This document shows, one piece after another, positions 6,594-15,896 of a stretch of DNA of 45,048 bases. The notes beneath the pieces are model-generated. The model had not been told where the DNA came from. It searched no databases and saw only the letters and a list, made by a program, of their open reading frames with translations. Source of the stretch: Peptostreptococcus stomatis DSM 17678 (GTDB lineage Bacteria; Bacillota; Clostridia; Peptostreptococcales; Peptostreptococcaceae); assembly GCF_000147675.1 (NCBI RefSeq), contig NZ_ADGQ01000001.1, forward strand, positions 1-45,048, in the 5' to 3' direction. A program made the position numbers and the translations under genes. Each line of letters starts with the position of its first letter. The first letter of the stretch is position 1.

Positions 6594-9236
6594 ATGAAGA
6601 AAAACAGATTACTTTTAATAGATGGTAATTCAATTATAAATAGGGCCTTCTTTGCCCTACCACCAATGGATAATGGTCAAGGCCTACATACTAATGCTAT
6701 ATATGGTTTTTTGACTATGCTATTTAAAATGATAAAAAGCTATGAACCTAGCCATATCTCTGTGGCTTTTGATATGAAGGCCCCTACTTTTAGGCACAAG
6801 TCTTATACAGAATACAAGGCAGGCAGGAAGAAAATGCCTGGTGAGCTGGCCATGCAGCTAGATCCCTTAAAGGATGTTTTGGATAAGTTGAATATAGATA
6901 GGGAAGAAATAGAAGGTTATGAGGCGGATGACATACTTGGCACCCTATCTTTGGATGCTGAAAAAGAGGGTTATGAGGTATATATAGTTACTGGGGACAG
7001 GGATGCCATCCAGTTAGCTTCAGATAATACAAGGGTCTTGATTACTAAAAAGGGTGTAGGAGAGGTCGAAGAGTACGACGCCCAAGCAGTTATGGATAGG
7101 TACTCATTGACACCAGACCAGTTTATAGACCTTAAGGGCCTAATGGGTGATAAGTCTGATAATATACCCGGGATACCTGGTATAGGTGAAAAGACCGGTA
7201 TAAAACTATTGCTTGAATATAAGACTGTTCAAGGTGTCTTGGATAATGTGGATAAGTTGAAGGGAGCTCAAAAGAAGAAGGTAGAAGAAAATATGGAGTC
7301 TGCCTTAATGAGTAAGGATCTTGCTACTATATTTAGGGAAGTACCTTTAGACTATTCGCTAGACCAGATGGCTTTTGGAGAATTTTCTGTAGAAGAAGTA
7401 GTAAAGGCCTTCCAGGAATTGAAATTTACCAGCCTAATTGCTAGGTTAAATGACCTTACAGGCCAGGAAGACCAGGCTGCTGATATAGAAATATGTAAGT
7501 TGACGGACTTTGATGCCTTTATTGACCAGGTTAAGGACAGGGGACAGATTTTTATGAAGGTCTTTAGGACTGATGCTAATATATTGGACCAGGATGTCTA
7601 TATGACCTACCTGAGCTTGGGTAATGATAAGTTGTATAGGGTCCATGGTGACGATATTTTAAAGATAAGAACTATATTAGAGGATGAAGATATAGAAAAG
7701 ATAGGCTATGAAATGAAGGCTGACTATGTGGCTCTTAAACCATATGGTATAGACCTTAGAAATATGGCCTTTGATATAGCTATAGCCGAGTATGTGATAG
7801 ATTCTAAGACTTCTACATCATATGATATAGACAGTATTTCTAGTAAGTATATCTACAAGACTATAATGTCTAAGGAGGACCTGCTGGGCAAGGGTGCCAA
7901 GGCACTTGACTACAGGCAGGTTGACCTAGAAAAGTTGGACCAGTATGTAAGTGGTATGCTTTCTACTATTATAGGTTCATATCCTAAGATGAAGAAGATA
8001 ATTGACGAAGACCAGTTGTCAATGCTTTTCTATGATGTGGAAATGCCCCTAGTAGAGGTTTTGGCAGAGATGGAATATGCTGGTATATGTGTGGATAGGG
8101 ATATCCTATCTAACTTGGCTAAAGACTTTGATGAGATAATAGACAAGACAGAAAAGAATATACATGAACTTGCAGGCCAAGACTTCAATGTGAATTCACC
8201 AAAACAGTTAGGCCATATTCTCTTTGAAAAATTGGGTCTACCAGTAATAAAGAAGACTAAAACTGGCTATTCTACAAATGCAGAAGTCTTGGAAAAGTTG
8301 AGAGACAAGCATGAAATTATAAACATGATTACAGAGTATAGGTCTGTAGTCAAGCTTAAGTCTACATATGTAGACGGTATAGAGGCCCTGGTGAACGCTA
8401 AGGATGGAAGGATACACTCATCTTTTAACCAGACCATAACTACTACTGGCAGGATATCTTCTACCGACCCTAATATGCAAAATATACCTGTAAGGACTGA
8501 TATGGGGAGACAGATTAGGAAGGTATTTATAGCTGGTGATTCTATGAGTCTAGTAGATGCCGACTACTCACAGGTTGAGCTAAGAGTTTTAGCCCATATG
8601 AGTCAGGACCCGCATATGATTGAGGCCTTCAATAGTGGGGAGGACATCCATAGAAAGACGGCTTCCCAGGTATTTAATGTAGACTTTAATCAGGTTACAC
8701 CAGAATTGAGGTCTGCTGCCAAGGCTGTAAACTTTGGTATAATATACGGTAAGAGTGATTTTGGTTTGGCCCAAGACCTTAATATTAGTCAAAAAAAGGC
8801 CAAGGAATATATAGAAAGTTACTTCAACAAGTATGAAACTATCAAGGCCTTTATGGACCATATAGTTTCAGAAGCAGAAGAGAAGGGTTATTCTACAACC
8901 ATATTTAATAGACGTAGGTATATACCTGAAATCAAGTCTAGTAACTTTGTAGAAAAAAATAGGGGTAAGAGGGCTGCTATGAATGCCCCAATCCAGGGTA
9001 GTGCAGCAGATATTATCAAGATAGCTATGGTAAATGTCTACAATAGATTAAAGGAAAAAGGTTTAAAATCCAGGTTAATCTTGCAGGTACACGATGAGTT
9101 GATAGTGGAAGCGACAGCAGATGAGTTGACTCAGGTTGAAGTCTTGCTTAGGGAAGAGATGGAAAATGCAGTAAACCTAGGGGTAGATTTGAAGGTTGAC
9201 TTAAATATAGGTAAGTCATGGTATGAAACTAAGTAG
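6594..9236 (+). CDS. polA: DNA polymerase I
   Basis: The 880-residue enzyme fills in repair gaps and replaces Okazaki primers. It has an N-terminal 5'-3' flap nuclease (residues 1-290, with the GDKSDNIPGIPGIGEKT helix-hairpin-helix), a central exonuclease-like domain, and a family A polymerase domain. Polymerase motif A is DYSQVELR with D657, motif B is RSAAKAVNFGIIYG, and motif C is VHDE with D834 and E835. The central domain lacks the DxE proofreading motif, as in Bacillus and Thermus enzymes, so it is probably not proofreading. A GAGGAG box precedes the ATG. coaE follows with an 8-base gap. Confidence 0.97.
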   Translation: MKKNRLLLIDGNSIINRAFFALPPMDNGQGLHTNAIYGFLTMLFKMIKSYEPSHISVAFDMKAPTFRHKSYTEYKAGRKKMPGELAMQLDPLKDVLDKLNIDREEIEGYEADDILGTLSLDAEKEGYEVYIVTGDRDAIQLASDNTRVLITKKGVGEVEEYDAQAVMDRYSLTPDQFIDLKGLMGDKSDNIPGIPGIGEKTGIKLLLEYKTVQGVLDNVDKLKGAQKKKVEENMESALMSKDLATIFREVPLDYSLDQMAFGEFSVEEVVKAFQELKFTSLIARLNDLTGQEDQAADIEICKLTDFDAFIDQVKDRGQIFMKVFRTDANILDQDVYMTYLSLGNDKLYRVHGDDILKIRTILEDEDIEKIGYEMKADYVALKPYGIDLRNMAFDIAIAEYVIDSKTSTSYDIDSISSKYIYKTIMSKEDLLGKGAKALDYRQVDLEKLDQYVSGMLSTIIGSYPKMKKIIDEDQLSMLFYDVEMPLVEVLAEMEYAGICVDRDILSNLAKDFDEIIDKTEKNIHELAGQDFNVNSPKQLGHILFEKLGLPVIKKTKTGYSTNAEVLEKLRDKHEIINMITEYRSVVKLKSTYVDGIEALVNAKDGRIHSSFNQTITTTGRISSTDPNMQNIPVRTDMGRQIRKVFIAGDSMSLVDADYSQVELRVLAHMSQDPHMIEAFNSGEDIHRKTASQVFNVDFNQVTPELRSAAKAVNFGIIYGKSDFGLAQDLNISQKKAKEYIESYFNKYETIKAFMDHIVSEAEEKGYSTTIFNRRRYIPEIKSSNFVEKNRGKRAAMNAPIQGSAADIIKIAMVNVYNRLKEKGLKSRLILQVHDELIVEATADELTQVEVLLREEMENAVNLGVDLKVDLNIGKSWYETK

Positions 9237-9244
9237 GTGTTGGT

Positions 9245-9850
9245 ATGTTGGTAATGGGTTTGACTGGAAATATTAGCTGTGGTAAGAGTAGTGTTTCAAA
9301 AATACTAGCATCAAGAGGGGCTATCATAATAGATGCAGACCTCCTGTCAAGAGAAATATATGAGTACGATGATGTTTTGGAAGAAATGAAGGTCAGCTTT
9401 CCTGAGGCCCTTGTCAATGGCAAGGTTGATAGAAAGATTTTAGCGGGAATAGTTTTTTCAGATAAGTCTAGGCTGAAAGACCTAAATAGGATTTCACATA
9501 AGAAAATACATGACCTGGTATGCCAGGCCCTAGAAAAAAACAGGAATGAAGACTTGCTAGTAATAGATGCAGCCCTACTCTTGGAGGCAGGGTTTGACTC
9601 ATTGGTTGACAAGGTTGTTCTTGTATTTTGTAACGAAGAAGTCCAACTAGACCGATTGATGAAGAGGGATTCTTTATCCAGGGAGGATGCCATTAAGAGG
9701 ATAAGAAGTCAGATGGGCCAAGAAGACAAGAAAAAAATGTCAGACTACCTTATTGATAATTCTGGTGATCTAGGGGCTTTAGAAGGTGAAGTTGAAAAAT
9801 TAATAAAAGAAATTAGAAAGTGGAAGTGTGAAGGTGAAAGTAAGAAATAA
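9245..9850 (+). CDS. coaE: Dephospho-CoA kinase
   Basis: The enzyme phosphorylates the 3'-hydroxyl of dephospho-CoA, the last step of coenzyme A synthesis. The 201-residue protein has a P-loop GNISCGKSS near residue 8-16, the family DADLLSREIYE segment just after, and a lid region KRDSLSREDAIKRIRSQM. The polA-coaE pairing is common in Firmicutes. The ATG at 9245 lies eight bases after polA; a second ATG three codons in (9254) is an alternative start. Its end overlaps the next gene by 23 bases. Confidence 0.95.
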   Translation: MLVMGLTGNISCGKSSVSKILASRGAIIIDADLLSREIYEYDDVLEEMKVSFPEALVNGKVDRKILAGIVFSDKSRLKDLNRISHKKIHDLVCQALEKNRNEDLLVIDAALLLEAGFDSLVDKVVLVFCNEEVQLDRLMKRDSLSREDAIKRIRSQMGQEDKKKMSDYLIDNSGDLGALEGEVEKLIKEIRKWKCEGESKK

Positions 9851-10394
9851 AAAAGTTAATAAGGGCCTACTTGCCTTAATACTTGTATTTGTAGTGTTTA
9901 TGCTTGCCTTAATAAACCGTGAAAAAATAGAAAAAACATTTTATCCTATTAAGTATTCTAAGTATGTTGAAAAATATTCTACTGAATATGGTGTTGATAA
10001 ATACTTGGTTTATAGTATAATAAAAACTGAGAGTAAGTTTCATACAAGAGCTACTTCTTCTAAAAATGCCAAGGGTCTAATGCAGATAACAGATATGACT
10101 GCTGACTGGGGACGAGAGGAACTTGGTTTGGGAAAGGTAGATATATATGATCCTGAAACTAATATTAATATAGGTGTTTGGTACTTGGGTAAACTACAGA
10201 AGGAATTCAAGGGAAATAATAAACTCATTATAGCTGCCTACAATGGAGGGTCAGGTAATGTGAGGAAGTGGTTAAGGTCTGCAGACTACAGCAAGGATGG
10301 CAGAAATTTGGCCAATATACCCTTTGTAGAAACATCCAAGTATACTCAAAAAGTTTTGGATAATTACAAAAAATACAAGGCCTTGTATAAGTAA
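9828..10394 (+). CDS. Membrane-anchored lytic transglycosylase (Slt family)
   Basis: The 188-residue protein has a single N-terminal membrane segment (residues about 13-29) and an extracellular goose-lysozyme-like Slt domain that cleaves the glycan chains of peptidoglycan to a 1,6-anhydro product. The catalytic glutamate is E68 in IKTESKF, followed by KGLMQIT and AAYNGGSGNV, the family hallmarks. The start is a GTG at 9828 overlapping coaE by 23 bases; another GTG at 9834 is possible. In related genomes an slt gene also follows polA-coaE. Confidence 0.93.
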   Translation: MKVKVRNKKVNKGLLALILVFVVFMLALINREKIEKTFYPIKYSKYVEKYSTEYGVDKYLVYSIIKTESKFHTRATSSKNAKGLMQITDMTADWGREELGLGKVDIYDPETNINIGVWYLGKLQKEFKGNNKLIIAAYNGGSGNVRKWLRSADYSKDGRNLANIPFVETSKYTQKVLDNYKKYKALYK

Positions 10395-10423
10395 TTATTG
10401 AACCTGGTTAGGAGGAAATATAA

Positions 10424-10636
10424 ATGAAAAAGAGATTAATGGTTGAAGGTATGCACTGTGTTAACTGTGTAAAGGGTTTAAATGATGTACTTACAGAAGA
10501 TTTAGAGGGTGTAAAGGTACTAGAGATAAGTTTGGAAGGCAAGTATGCTGATATTGATGTAGATGACAAGGTAAGTGATGACCAGTTAAAGGCAGCAGTT
10601 GAAGAACTTGGATTTGAATTAAAAGAAATTAAATAG
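10424..10636 (+). CDS. Heavy-metal-associated (CopZ-like) domain protein
   Basis: A 70-residue single HMA domain with GMHCVNC (C12, C15) and a beta-alpha-beta-beta-alpha-beta layout. Such proteins bind Cu(I) and pass it to a P-type ATPase. No copper ATPase or CsoR gene is nearby, so the partner is elsewhere. An AGGAGG box fixes the start, and a terminator follows directly. Confidence 0.85.
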   Translation: MKKRLMVEGMHCVNCVKGLNDVLTEDLEGVKVLEISLEGKYADIDVDDKVSDDQLKAAVEELGFELKEIK

Positions 10637-10641
10637 TTTAT

Positions 10642-10678
10642 AAAAGGGTTTAAGGTATATTTGCTTTAAACCTTTTTT
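10642..10678 (+). terminator. Terminator after the CopZ-like gene
   Basis: A 12-bp stem with one G-U pair (10642-10653 and 10666-10677) ends in a run of six Ts and closes the polA-to-CopZ group. Confidence 0.8.
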
Positions 10679-10803
10679 GTTATCTACTATATATCAACTA
10701 TCATATACATTGTAGGGAGGGCTTAATAGGTAAAATTATCAAAGGCCTAGGAATTTTTTAAGAAAAACTAAAGAAAATAGTAAATAAATAGGCTTAAAAA
10801 TAC

Positions 10804-10885
10804 AAATATTACAAAATAGTTACAAAAAATAAGTCGTAAAGAGCCGGAAAATGAGGGTAAATATTACAAAATAGTTACAAAAAAT
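10804..10885 (+). repeat. Two 27-bp direct repeats, each holding a WalR-like box
   Basis: Identical 27-bp copies lie at 10804-10830 and 10859-10885, 55 bases apart. Each contains ATTACA-N5-GTTACA (10808-10824 and 10863-10879). On the opposite strand this reads TGTAAC-N5-TGTAAT, matching the WalR (YycF) box TGTWAH-N5-TGTWAH. They sit upstream of the promoter of a cell-wall hydrolase gene, the classic WalR target class. Confidence 0.7.
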
Positions 10886-10926
10886 GATAAAAAAAGCAAA
10901 AAAGTCACCTTTTTTTTAAAAAACAC

Positions 10927-10956
10927 TTTACAACTAGTAACAAAATGTTGTATTAT
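10927..10956 (+). promoter_or_regulatory. Promoter of the SH3/NlpC-P60 hydrolase gene
   Basis: TTTACA (10927-10932) and TATTAT (10951-10956) are separated by 18 bases. The -35 also overlaps a near-canonical TTTACA-N4-GTAACA pair. The predicted 5' untranslated leader is about 140 bases and AT-rich, with no recognised riboswitch. Confidence 0.65.
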
Positions 10957-11100
10957 AGTCTTGTGCAAAAATAAAAGTTCAAGATAAAACTTTAGAAAAT
11001 GATAAAGTTAAAAAAATGTTACATTTAATTTGGGATGTAATTTCTTTATAGAATGACTGTATTTTATAAAGTTAGAAAATAATGAGAGGTGAGAATTTAG

Positions 11101-12531
11101 ATGAAAAAAGCAATAACAGTCTTAGGTTTAGGTGCTGCAGCTGTTGCTATATCAGTTTCTAATGCTAGTGCTATGGAACAGCAGGATGCTAGTGTTGTGG
11201 AACAGCAGGACGCTCAAACAACTACAGGAATTAACCTAAGAGAACAACCAGGTGCGACTTCAAATAAGGTCTCAGAGCTTCACGCAGGTTCAAAAATAAC
11301 GGTTAAAGAGAGAAATAATGGTTGGGTCAACGTTCAGACTGAAGATGGTAAGAGCGGATGGGTTAGTGGATACTATGTATCTGATAAAGAAGGTAACCCA
11401 ATAGTATCTAACAATGCTGCTAATAATGCCGCTAATAATGTAGATAATACAAACAAGGCGGGCAAGAAGATTATAACTAATAAAGTTGAAAACAAAGCCA
11501 AGGCAAATAATACTGTGGCTGATGAAAATAATTATACAGAAAAAATTACAGATATGAGGGAAAATAACACTGAAAAGGCAGTTAATTCAAATGCCAAGGT
11601 GTCATCTTCATCCTATTTGAACATCAGGGTAGGCCCATCTGTATCAAATGGTATATCAGGAGTGGTATATAAGGGTGAAATTTTCAAGGTTGTTTCTAAG
11701 TCTTCTAATGGATGGTACAAGGTTGTATTAAAAGACGGTACAACTGGTTGGGCTAGTGGAAAGTACATTAACCTGACATCAGAACAGGACAAGACTAATA
11801 TAACTGATTATAGGCCTAGCAACATTAAGCAGGATAGTCGTTCACAGGCATCTGGTTCAAGTTCTCAGGGTAAGGTTAACAGCTCTGTAGGTTTGAATAT
11901 TAGATCAGGAGCAGGTACTGGAAATTCCGTTATAGGTACTCTTGCAAATAATGCAACAATCAATATAATTGGTGAAGAAAATGGATGGTATAAGATAAAG
12001 TTAGATAATGGTACAACAGGATATGTTGGTGCTAATTATATATCTAAGATTTCAGGTGGTTCTAATATCGTTGACAATACATCTAATAGTAACGTAAAGG
12101 GAACAACAAATCCTGAAACAGAGGCAGAAAATAATAAGGCTAATACAGCTAAGCCTACTGTAACAGGCAACAAGGTCGTGGACTATGCTCAGAAATTACT
12201 TGGAACTAAGTATGTATGGGGTGGTACTAGTACTCAGGGATTCGACTGTTCAGGATTTACTCAGTATGTATACAAGAAGATGGGTATAAATATACCAAGA
12301 GTTTCTAAGGCACAGGCAAATGCTGGTAGTCCAGTATCTCTATCAAATATAAAGCCAGGAGACCTATTATACTTTGATACAACTGGTTCAGGTTCAACTA
12401 GCCATGTTGGTATCTATATGGGTAATGGTAAGTTTATACATGCCAGTGGTACAGCTACTAACCCAGAACATGTTAAGGTGTCTAATATGTCAGAAGGTTG
12501 GGTTAAGTGTCTAGGCGCTAGAAGATTCTAG
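11101..12531 (+). CDS. Secreted NlpC/P60 peptidoglycan endopeptidase with three SH3 domains
   Basis: The 476-residue protein has a signal peptide cleaved near residue 24 (SNASA|M), three bacterial SH3 domains (residues about 38-95, 155-212 and 250-308) that bind the wall, low-complexity Asn/Ala/Thr linkers, and a C-terminal NlpC/P60 domain. The catalytic triad is visible: C383 in FDCSGF, H435 in SHVGIY and H447 in FIHASG. Such enzymes cut the D-Glu-gamma to diamino-acid bond of stem peptides. The mature N-terminus carries a tandem EQQDA repeat. WalR-like boxes upstream suggest wall-stress or growth control. Confidence 0.95.
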   Translation: MKKAITVLGLGAAAVAISVSNASAMEQQDASVVEQQDAQTTTGINLREQPGATSNKVSELHAGSKITVKERNNGWVNVQTEDGKSGWVSGYYVSDKEGNPIVSNNAANNAANNVDNTNKAGKKIITNKVENKAKANNTVADENNYTEKITDMRENNTEKAVNSNAKVSSSSYLNIRVGPSVSNGISGVVYKGEIFKVVSKSSNGWYKVVLKDGTTGWASGKYINLTSEQDKTNITDYRPSNIKQDSRSQASGSSSQGKVNSSVGLNIRSGAGTGNSVIGTLANNATINIIGEENGWYKIKLDNGTTGYVGANYISKISGGSNIVDNTSNSNVKGTTNPETEAENNKANTAKPTVTGNKVVDYAQKLLGTKYVWGGTSTQGFDCSGFTQYVYKKMGINIPRVSKAQANAGSPVSLSNIKPGDLLYFDTTGSGSTSHVGIYMGNGKFIHASGTATNPEHVKVSNMSEGWVKCLGARRF

Positions 12532-12563
12532 TATAACTTAATAAAAAATTAAAATGACTATAA

Positions 12564-12603
12564 AAAAGACCATAAGAGTTATATAATTCTTATGGTCTTT
12601 TCT
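12564..12603 (+). terminator. Terminator after the NlpC/P60 gene
   Basis: A perfect 14-bp stem (12564-12577 and 12588-12601) with a 10-base AT-rich loop; the right arm itself ends in four Ts. Confidence 0.8.
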
Positions 12604-12970
12604 TAATTGAAAAATAAAAGCATTTACCTTATATTGTATAATTTTTATCAAACAGTATATCAAATAGAAATTTTGTCTTGCAAAAATATGAGAAACTTAT
12701 TGGAATTACAAGATATTTTTATTCTATTTTGAAAAATAACTTGCATTTAGAAAGTGAGAATTTATTATAAATGAATCCTAAAAAGGGGATTTACTTAAGA
12801 ATAAATTAAGGAAAGGGTGTAGGCTTATTAAAATTAAGTTATTAACCTATAATTCCTTAAAATATATGGATAAAAAATAATATATAAATTTTATTTGCCT
12901 TATTTATAGCGATAGTGGTATACTAGTAATGAGAAAATTTTAATATTAGTTAAGAATAGGGGGTAACAAA
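12604..12970 (+). promoter_or_regulatory. Leader region and promoter of the rnf operon
   Basis: This AT-rich stretch has no credible frame. A promoter is visible: TTGCCT (12895-12900), an 18-base spacer and TATACT (12919-12924) preceded by TGG. The leader is then about 40 bases and ends in AGGGGG before the rnfC ATG. The upstream 290 bases show no clear operator or hairpin; a Rex (NADH-sensing) site was looked for by eye and not found. Confidence 0.65.
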
Positions 12971-14314
12971 ATGAAACTCTTAACTTTTAAGGGAGGAATA
13001 CATCCTCCATATGGAAAAGAGTATGCTAACAAGAAACCAATTGAGAAAGCAGCAGCGCCTGCTAAGGTTTATATCCCACTTCAGCAGCACATAGGTGCTC
13101 CAGCAAAATGTATAGTTGCTGTTGGTGATGAGGTTAAACTGGGTCAAAAGATTGGTGAAGCTCAGGGATTTGTATCTTCTAACATTCATGCGTCAGTATC
13201 AGGTGTAGTAAAAGCTATCGAATTATGTGGTGTTCCTAATGGTACTGCGATGTGTGTTGTCATTGAAAACGACTTCAAAGAAGAACTTCATGAAAGTGTA
13301 AAGCCTCATGGCGATATAGCAGACTTGAGCAAGGAAGAAATTGTTGGAATAGTCAAAGAAGCAGGTATAGTTGGTATGGGTGGTGCAACATTCCCTAACC
13401 ATGTAAAGATTTCTCCTCCACCGGACTCAAAGGCGGAATACGTTATCTTAAATGGTGCTGAGTGTGAGCCATATCTTACAGCCGATGACAGATTGATGGT
13501 AGAAAATCCAGAAGATGTCGTATATGGTATCAGGGCTCTTATGAAGGCCCTAGATGTGAGTAAAGGTTTCATAGGTATAGAAGTAAATAAGCCAGAAGCC
13601 ATAGCTAATGTAACAAAGGCAGCAGAACCATATCCAGAGGTTGAGGTAGTAAGCCTACAGGTTAAGTATCCAGAAGGTGCAGAAAAACAGTTGATTTATG
13701 CATGTACAGGAAGAGAAGTTCCATCAGGAGCACTTCCAATAGCAGTAGGAGCAGTTGTTGACAACGTTGCTACAGCAGCAGCAATAGCAAATGCTATAAA
13801 GACTGGTATGCCTCTAGTAGAAAGAATAACTACAGTTACAGGTCCTTGTATAAGGGAGCCAAAGAACTTAGTTACAAAGATTGGTACAAAGTTCAGTGAA
13901 ATAATTGAACAGTGTGGTGGTCTTAAGGAAGATGTTGTAGCTAGAAAGCTTATAGCTGGTGGTCCAATGATGGGATTTGCTCAGTTCACTGATGATATAT
14001 CTACTAACAAGGGATCTTCAGGTATATTGATTTTAGATGAAGATATAGCTGTAGCACCAGAACCAATGAATTGCATAAAGTGTGGTAGGTGTACTGACGT
14101 ATGTCCAGCATTCCTTCAACCATTATTTATAAGCGCATATTCTTTGAAAAATGATTTTGATGCGGCAGAACAGCACAGGGCTATGGACTGTATAGAATGT
14201 GGTTCATGTTCATTCATATGTCCATCTAGAAGACTTTTATTGCCTTCAATCAGACAGGCTAAGAGAGAAATCGGTGCTAAGAGAAGAAAAGCTGCAGCAG
14301 CTCAGAAGAAATAG
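12971..14314 (+). CDS. rnfC: Rnf complex subunit RnfC (NADH-binding, two [4Fe-4S])
   Basis: The 447-residue peripheral subunit carries electrons between ferredoxin-linked centres and NAD+. It has an N-terminal RnfC domain with KGGIHPPYGKEYAN, a glycine-rich nucleotide/FMN region (VGMGGATFPNHVK, NGAECEPYLTADD), and two ferredoxin-type clusters: C368, C371, C374, C378 and C407, C410, C413, C417. Length is normal for clostridial RnfC. First gene of rnfCDGEAB, the gene order typical of Clostridia; AGGGGG precedes the start. Confidence 0.97.
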   Translation: MKLLTFKGGIHPPYGKEYANKKPIEKAAAPAKVYIPLQQHIGAPAKCIVAVGDEVKLGQKIGEAQGFVSSNIHASVSGVVKAIELCGVPNGTAMCVVIENDFKEELHESVKPHGDIADLSKEEIVGIVKEAGIVGMGGATFPNHVKISPPPDSKAEYVILNGAECEPYLTADDRLMVENPEDVVYGIRALMKALDVSKGFIGIEVNKPEAIANVTKAAEPYPEVEVVSLQVKYPEGAEKQLIYACTGREVPSGALPIAVGAVVDNVATAAAIANAIKTGMPLVERITTVTGPCIREPKNLVTKIGTKFSEIIEQCGGLKEDVVARKLIAGGPMMGFAQFTDDISTNKGSSGILILDEDIAVAPEPMNCIKCGRCTDVCPAFLQPLFISAYSLKNDFDAAEQHRAMDCIECGSCSFICPSRRLLLPSIRQAKREIGAKRRKAAAAQKK

Positions 14315-14332
14315 TAGTTAGGGGGAAAAGAA

Positions 14333-15319
14333 ATGGATAAGCAATGGATAGTGTCTTCTTCTCCACATATTAGGACTAAGGAAGATACTTCATATATTAT
14401 GAAGCAAGTCATTTTGGCACTTATGCCAGCAACATTGGCTGGATTGTATTACTTCAGGGTTCAGGGCTTGATTACAATCTTAGCTTGTGTTATCGGTGCA
14501 GTATGTTCAGAATGGGTATATTGTAAAATTACAAAGAAAAAATCAACAATCAATGATTTTTCTGCGGTAGTAACAGGTTTATTATTGGCCTTCAATGTTC
14601 CAGCAGGTTTACCTATATGGATGTGTGTTGTTGGTGCAATATTCTCTATCATAATCGTTAAGATGGTATTTGGTGGTATTGGTTTCAACTTCTTGAACCC
14701 AGCACTAGCAGGTAGAGCATTCCTACTAGCTTCTTTCCCAGTTGCAATGACAACTTGGTTAAAGCCAGGAGCTAATGCAGATGCTACTACAGTAGCAACA
14801 CCACTTAGCTACATGAAGTTAATGGGAGCTGAAGGTATGGGATCTTCTGCAGATGCAGTATCAAAGTTGCATGATGCAGGAATATCTATCAGCAGCATGT
14901 TCATGGGTAACATCGGTGGTACAGTCGGTGAAACATGTTCATTGTTGTTAATTATCGGTGGTGTATACTTAATTTACAAGGGAATTATATCTTACGTAAT
15001 GCCAGTAACTTATATATGTTTGGTATTCGTATTAACATTCATATTTGGTGGATTTAATGCTGAATTTGCAGTGTATCAGGCATTAGCAGGTGGACTACTA
15101 CTTGGTGGTTTCTTCATGTTAACTGACTATACTACTTCACCAATGACTAAGAAGGGTCAGGTTATATATGCAGCGATTGCGGCTGTAATAGCTACTTGTA
15201 TAAGACTTTTCGGTGGATATCCAGAAGGTGTGTCATACTCAATCTTGTTCGCCAACTGTTTAGTTCCACTAATCGACAAGTACGTACACAATAGAGTATT
15301 CGGGGAGGTGCGTAAATAA
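14333..15319 (+). CDS. rnfD: Rnf complex membrane subunit RnfD
   Basis: The 328-residue integral membrane subunit binds flavin covalently and helps couple electron flow to Na+ or H+ export. Multiple hydrophobic segments fill the protein, and the ATPL motif with T156 is the likely phosphoester-FMN site. LNPALAGRAFLLASFP and TDYTTSPMTKKGQ are family signatures. The stop overlaps the rnfG ATG by one base, so the two are translationally coupled. Confidence 0.96.
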   Translation: MDKQWIVSSSPHIRTKEDTSYIMKQVILALMPATLAGLYYFRVQGLITILACVIGAVCSEWVYCKITKKKSTINDFSAVVTGLLLAFNVPAGLPIWMCVVGAIFSIIIVKMVFGGIGFNFLNPALAGRAFLLASFPVAMTTWLKPGANADATTVATPLSYMKLMGAEGMGSSADAVSKLHDAGISISSMFMGNIGGTVGETCSLLLIIGGVYLIYKGIISYVMPVTYICLVFVLTFIFGGFNAEFAVYQALAGGLLLGGFFMLTDYTTSPMTKKGQVIYAAIAAVIATCIRLFGGYPEGVSYSILFANCLVPLIDKYVHNRVFGEVRK

Positions 15320-15885
15320 TGAATAGTATGGTTAAAATAGGAGGAACTCTTTTTGGTTTCACTGCTATAGCTGCATTGTTATTGGCTGCTACTAACCAGG
15401 TGACATCCCCAGTTATAGAGCAGTTAAATATCAAGGCTAGTAATGAAGCCAGAATAGCTGTTTTACCAGAAGCTAAAGATTTTAAACCAGTTGATAAGTC
15501 TGCATATGCAAGTGCAGGTGCTCAGACTGCTATAGAGGTTTTTGAAGGTGCTAATGGTTCTGATACTGTTGGTTATACTATAAAGACTGCCCCATCAGGT
15601 TACGGTGGTCCTGTAGAACTTACAATTGGTATCAGCAAAGATGGCAAAATTACTGGTGTAAATGTTGGTAACAACAGTGAAACACCGGGTCTAGGTGCCA
15701 AGGCAACAGATCCAGCTTTTAACGGACAGTATAAGGGCAAGGCTGCTAAAGCTCTAGAAGTTATCAAGAGTGGTGCACCTAGTGAAAGTCAGATAAAGGC
15801 AATATCTGGTGCTACAATTACATCAAAGGCAGTAACTGGTGGTGTAAATGAAGCTATTGCGATATTCGATGCAATAAATAAATAG
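15319..15885 (+). CDS. rnfG: Rnf complex subunit RnfG (covalent FMN)
   Basis: The 188-residue subunit has one N-terminal membrane segment (residues about 8-28) and an extracytoplasmic FMN-binding domain. T166 in SGATIT is the expected FMN-threonine. It relays electrons across the membrane between RnfD and the other subunits. GYGGPVELTIGIS and PGLGAKATD match the family. Followed after 11 bases by rnfE with a good GGGGGG ribosome site. Confidence 0.96.
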   Translation: MNSMVKIGGTLFGFTAIAALLLAATNQVTSPVIEQLNIKASNEARIAVLPEAKDFKPVDKSAYASAGAQTAIEVFEGANGSDTVGYTIKTAPSGYGGPVELTIGISKDGKITGVNVGNNSETPGLGAKATDPAFNGQYKGKAAKALEVIKSGAPSESQIKAISGATITSKAVTGGVNEAIAIFDAINK

Positions 15886-15896
15886 GGGGGTCAAAG

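Noticed and set aside
9229-9693. A 154-codon minus-strand frame opposite coaE
   Set aside because: coaE has clear kinase motifs on the other strand; this is an antisense shadow.
10804-10885. CRISPR repeats
   Set aside because: Only two copies with a 28-base gap, no palindromic arms and no cas genes; regulatory boxes explain them better.
12604-12894. Rex-type or other operator for the rnf operon
   Set aside because: No TTGTGAANNNNTTCACAA-like palindrome was found.
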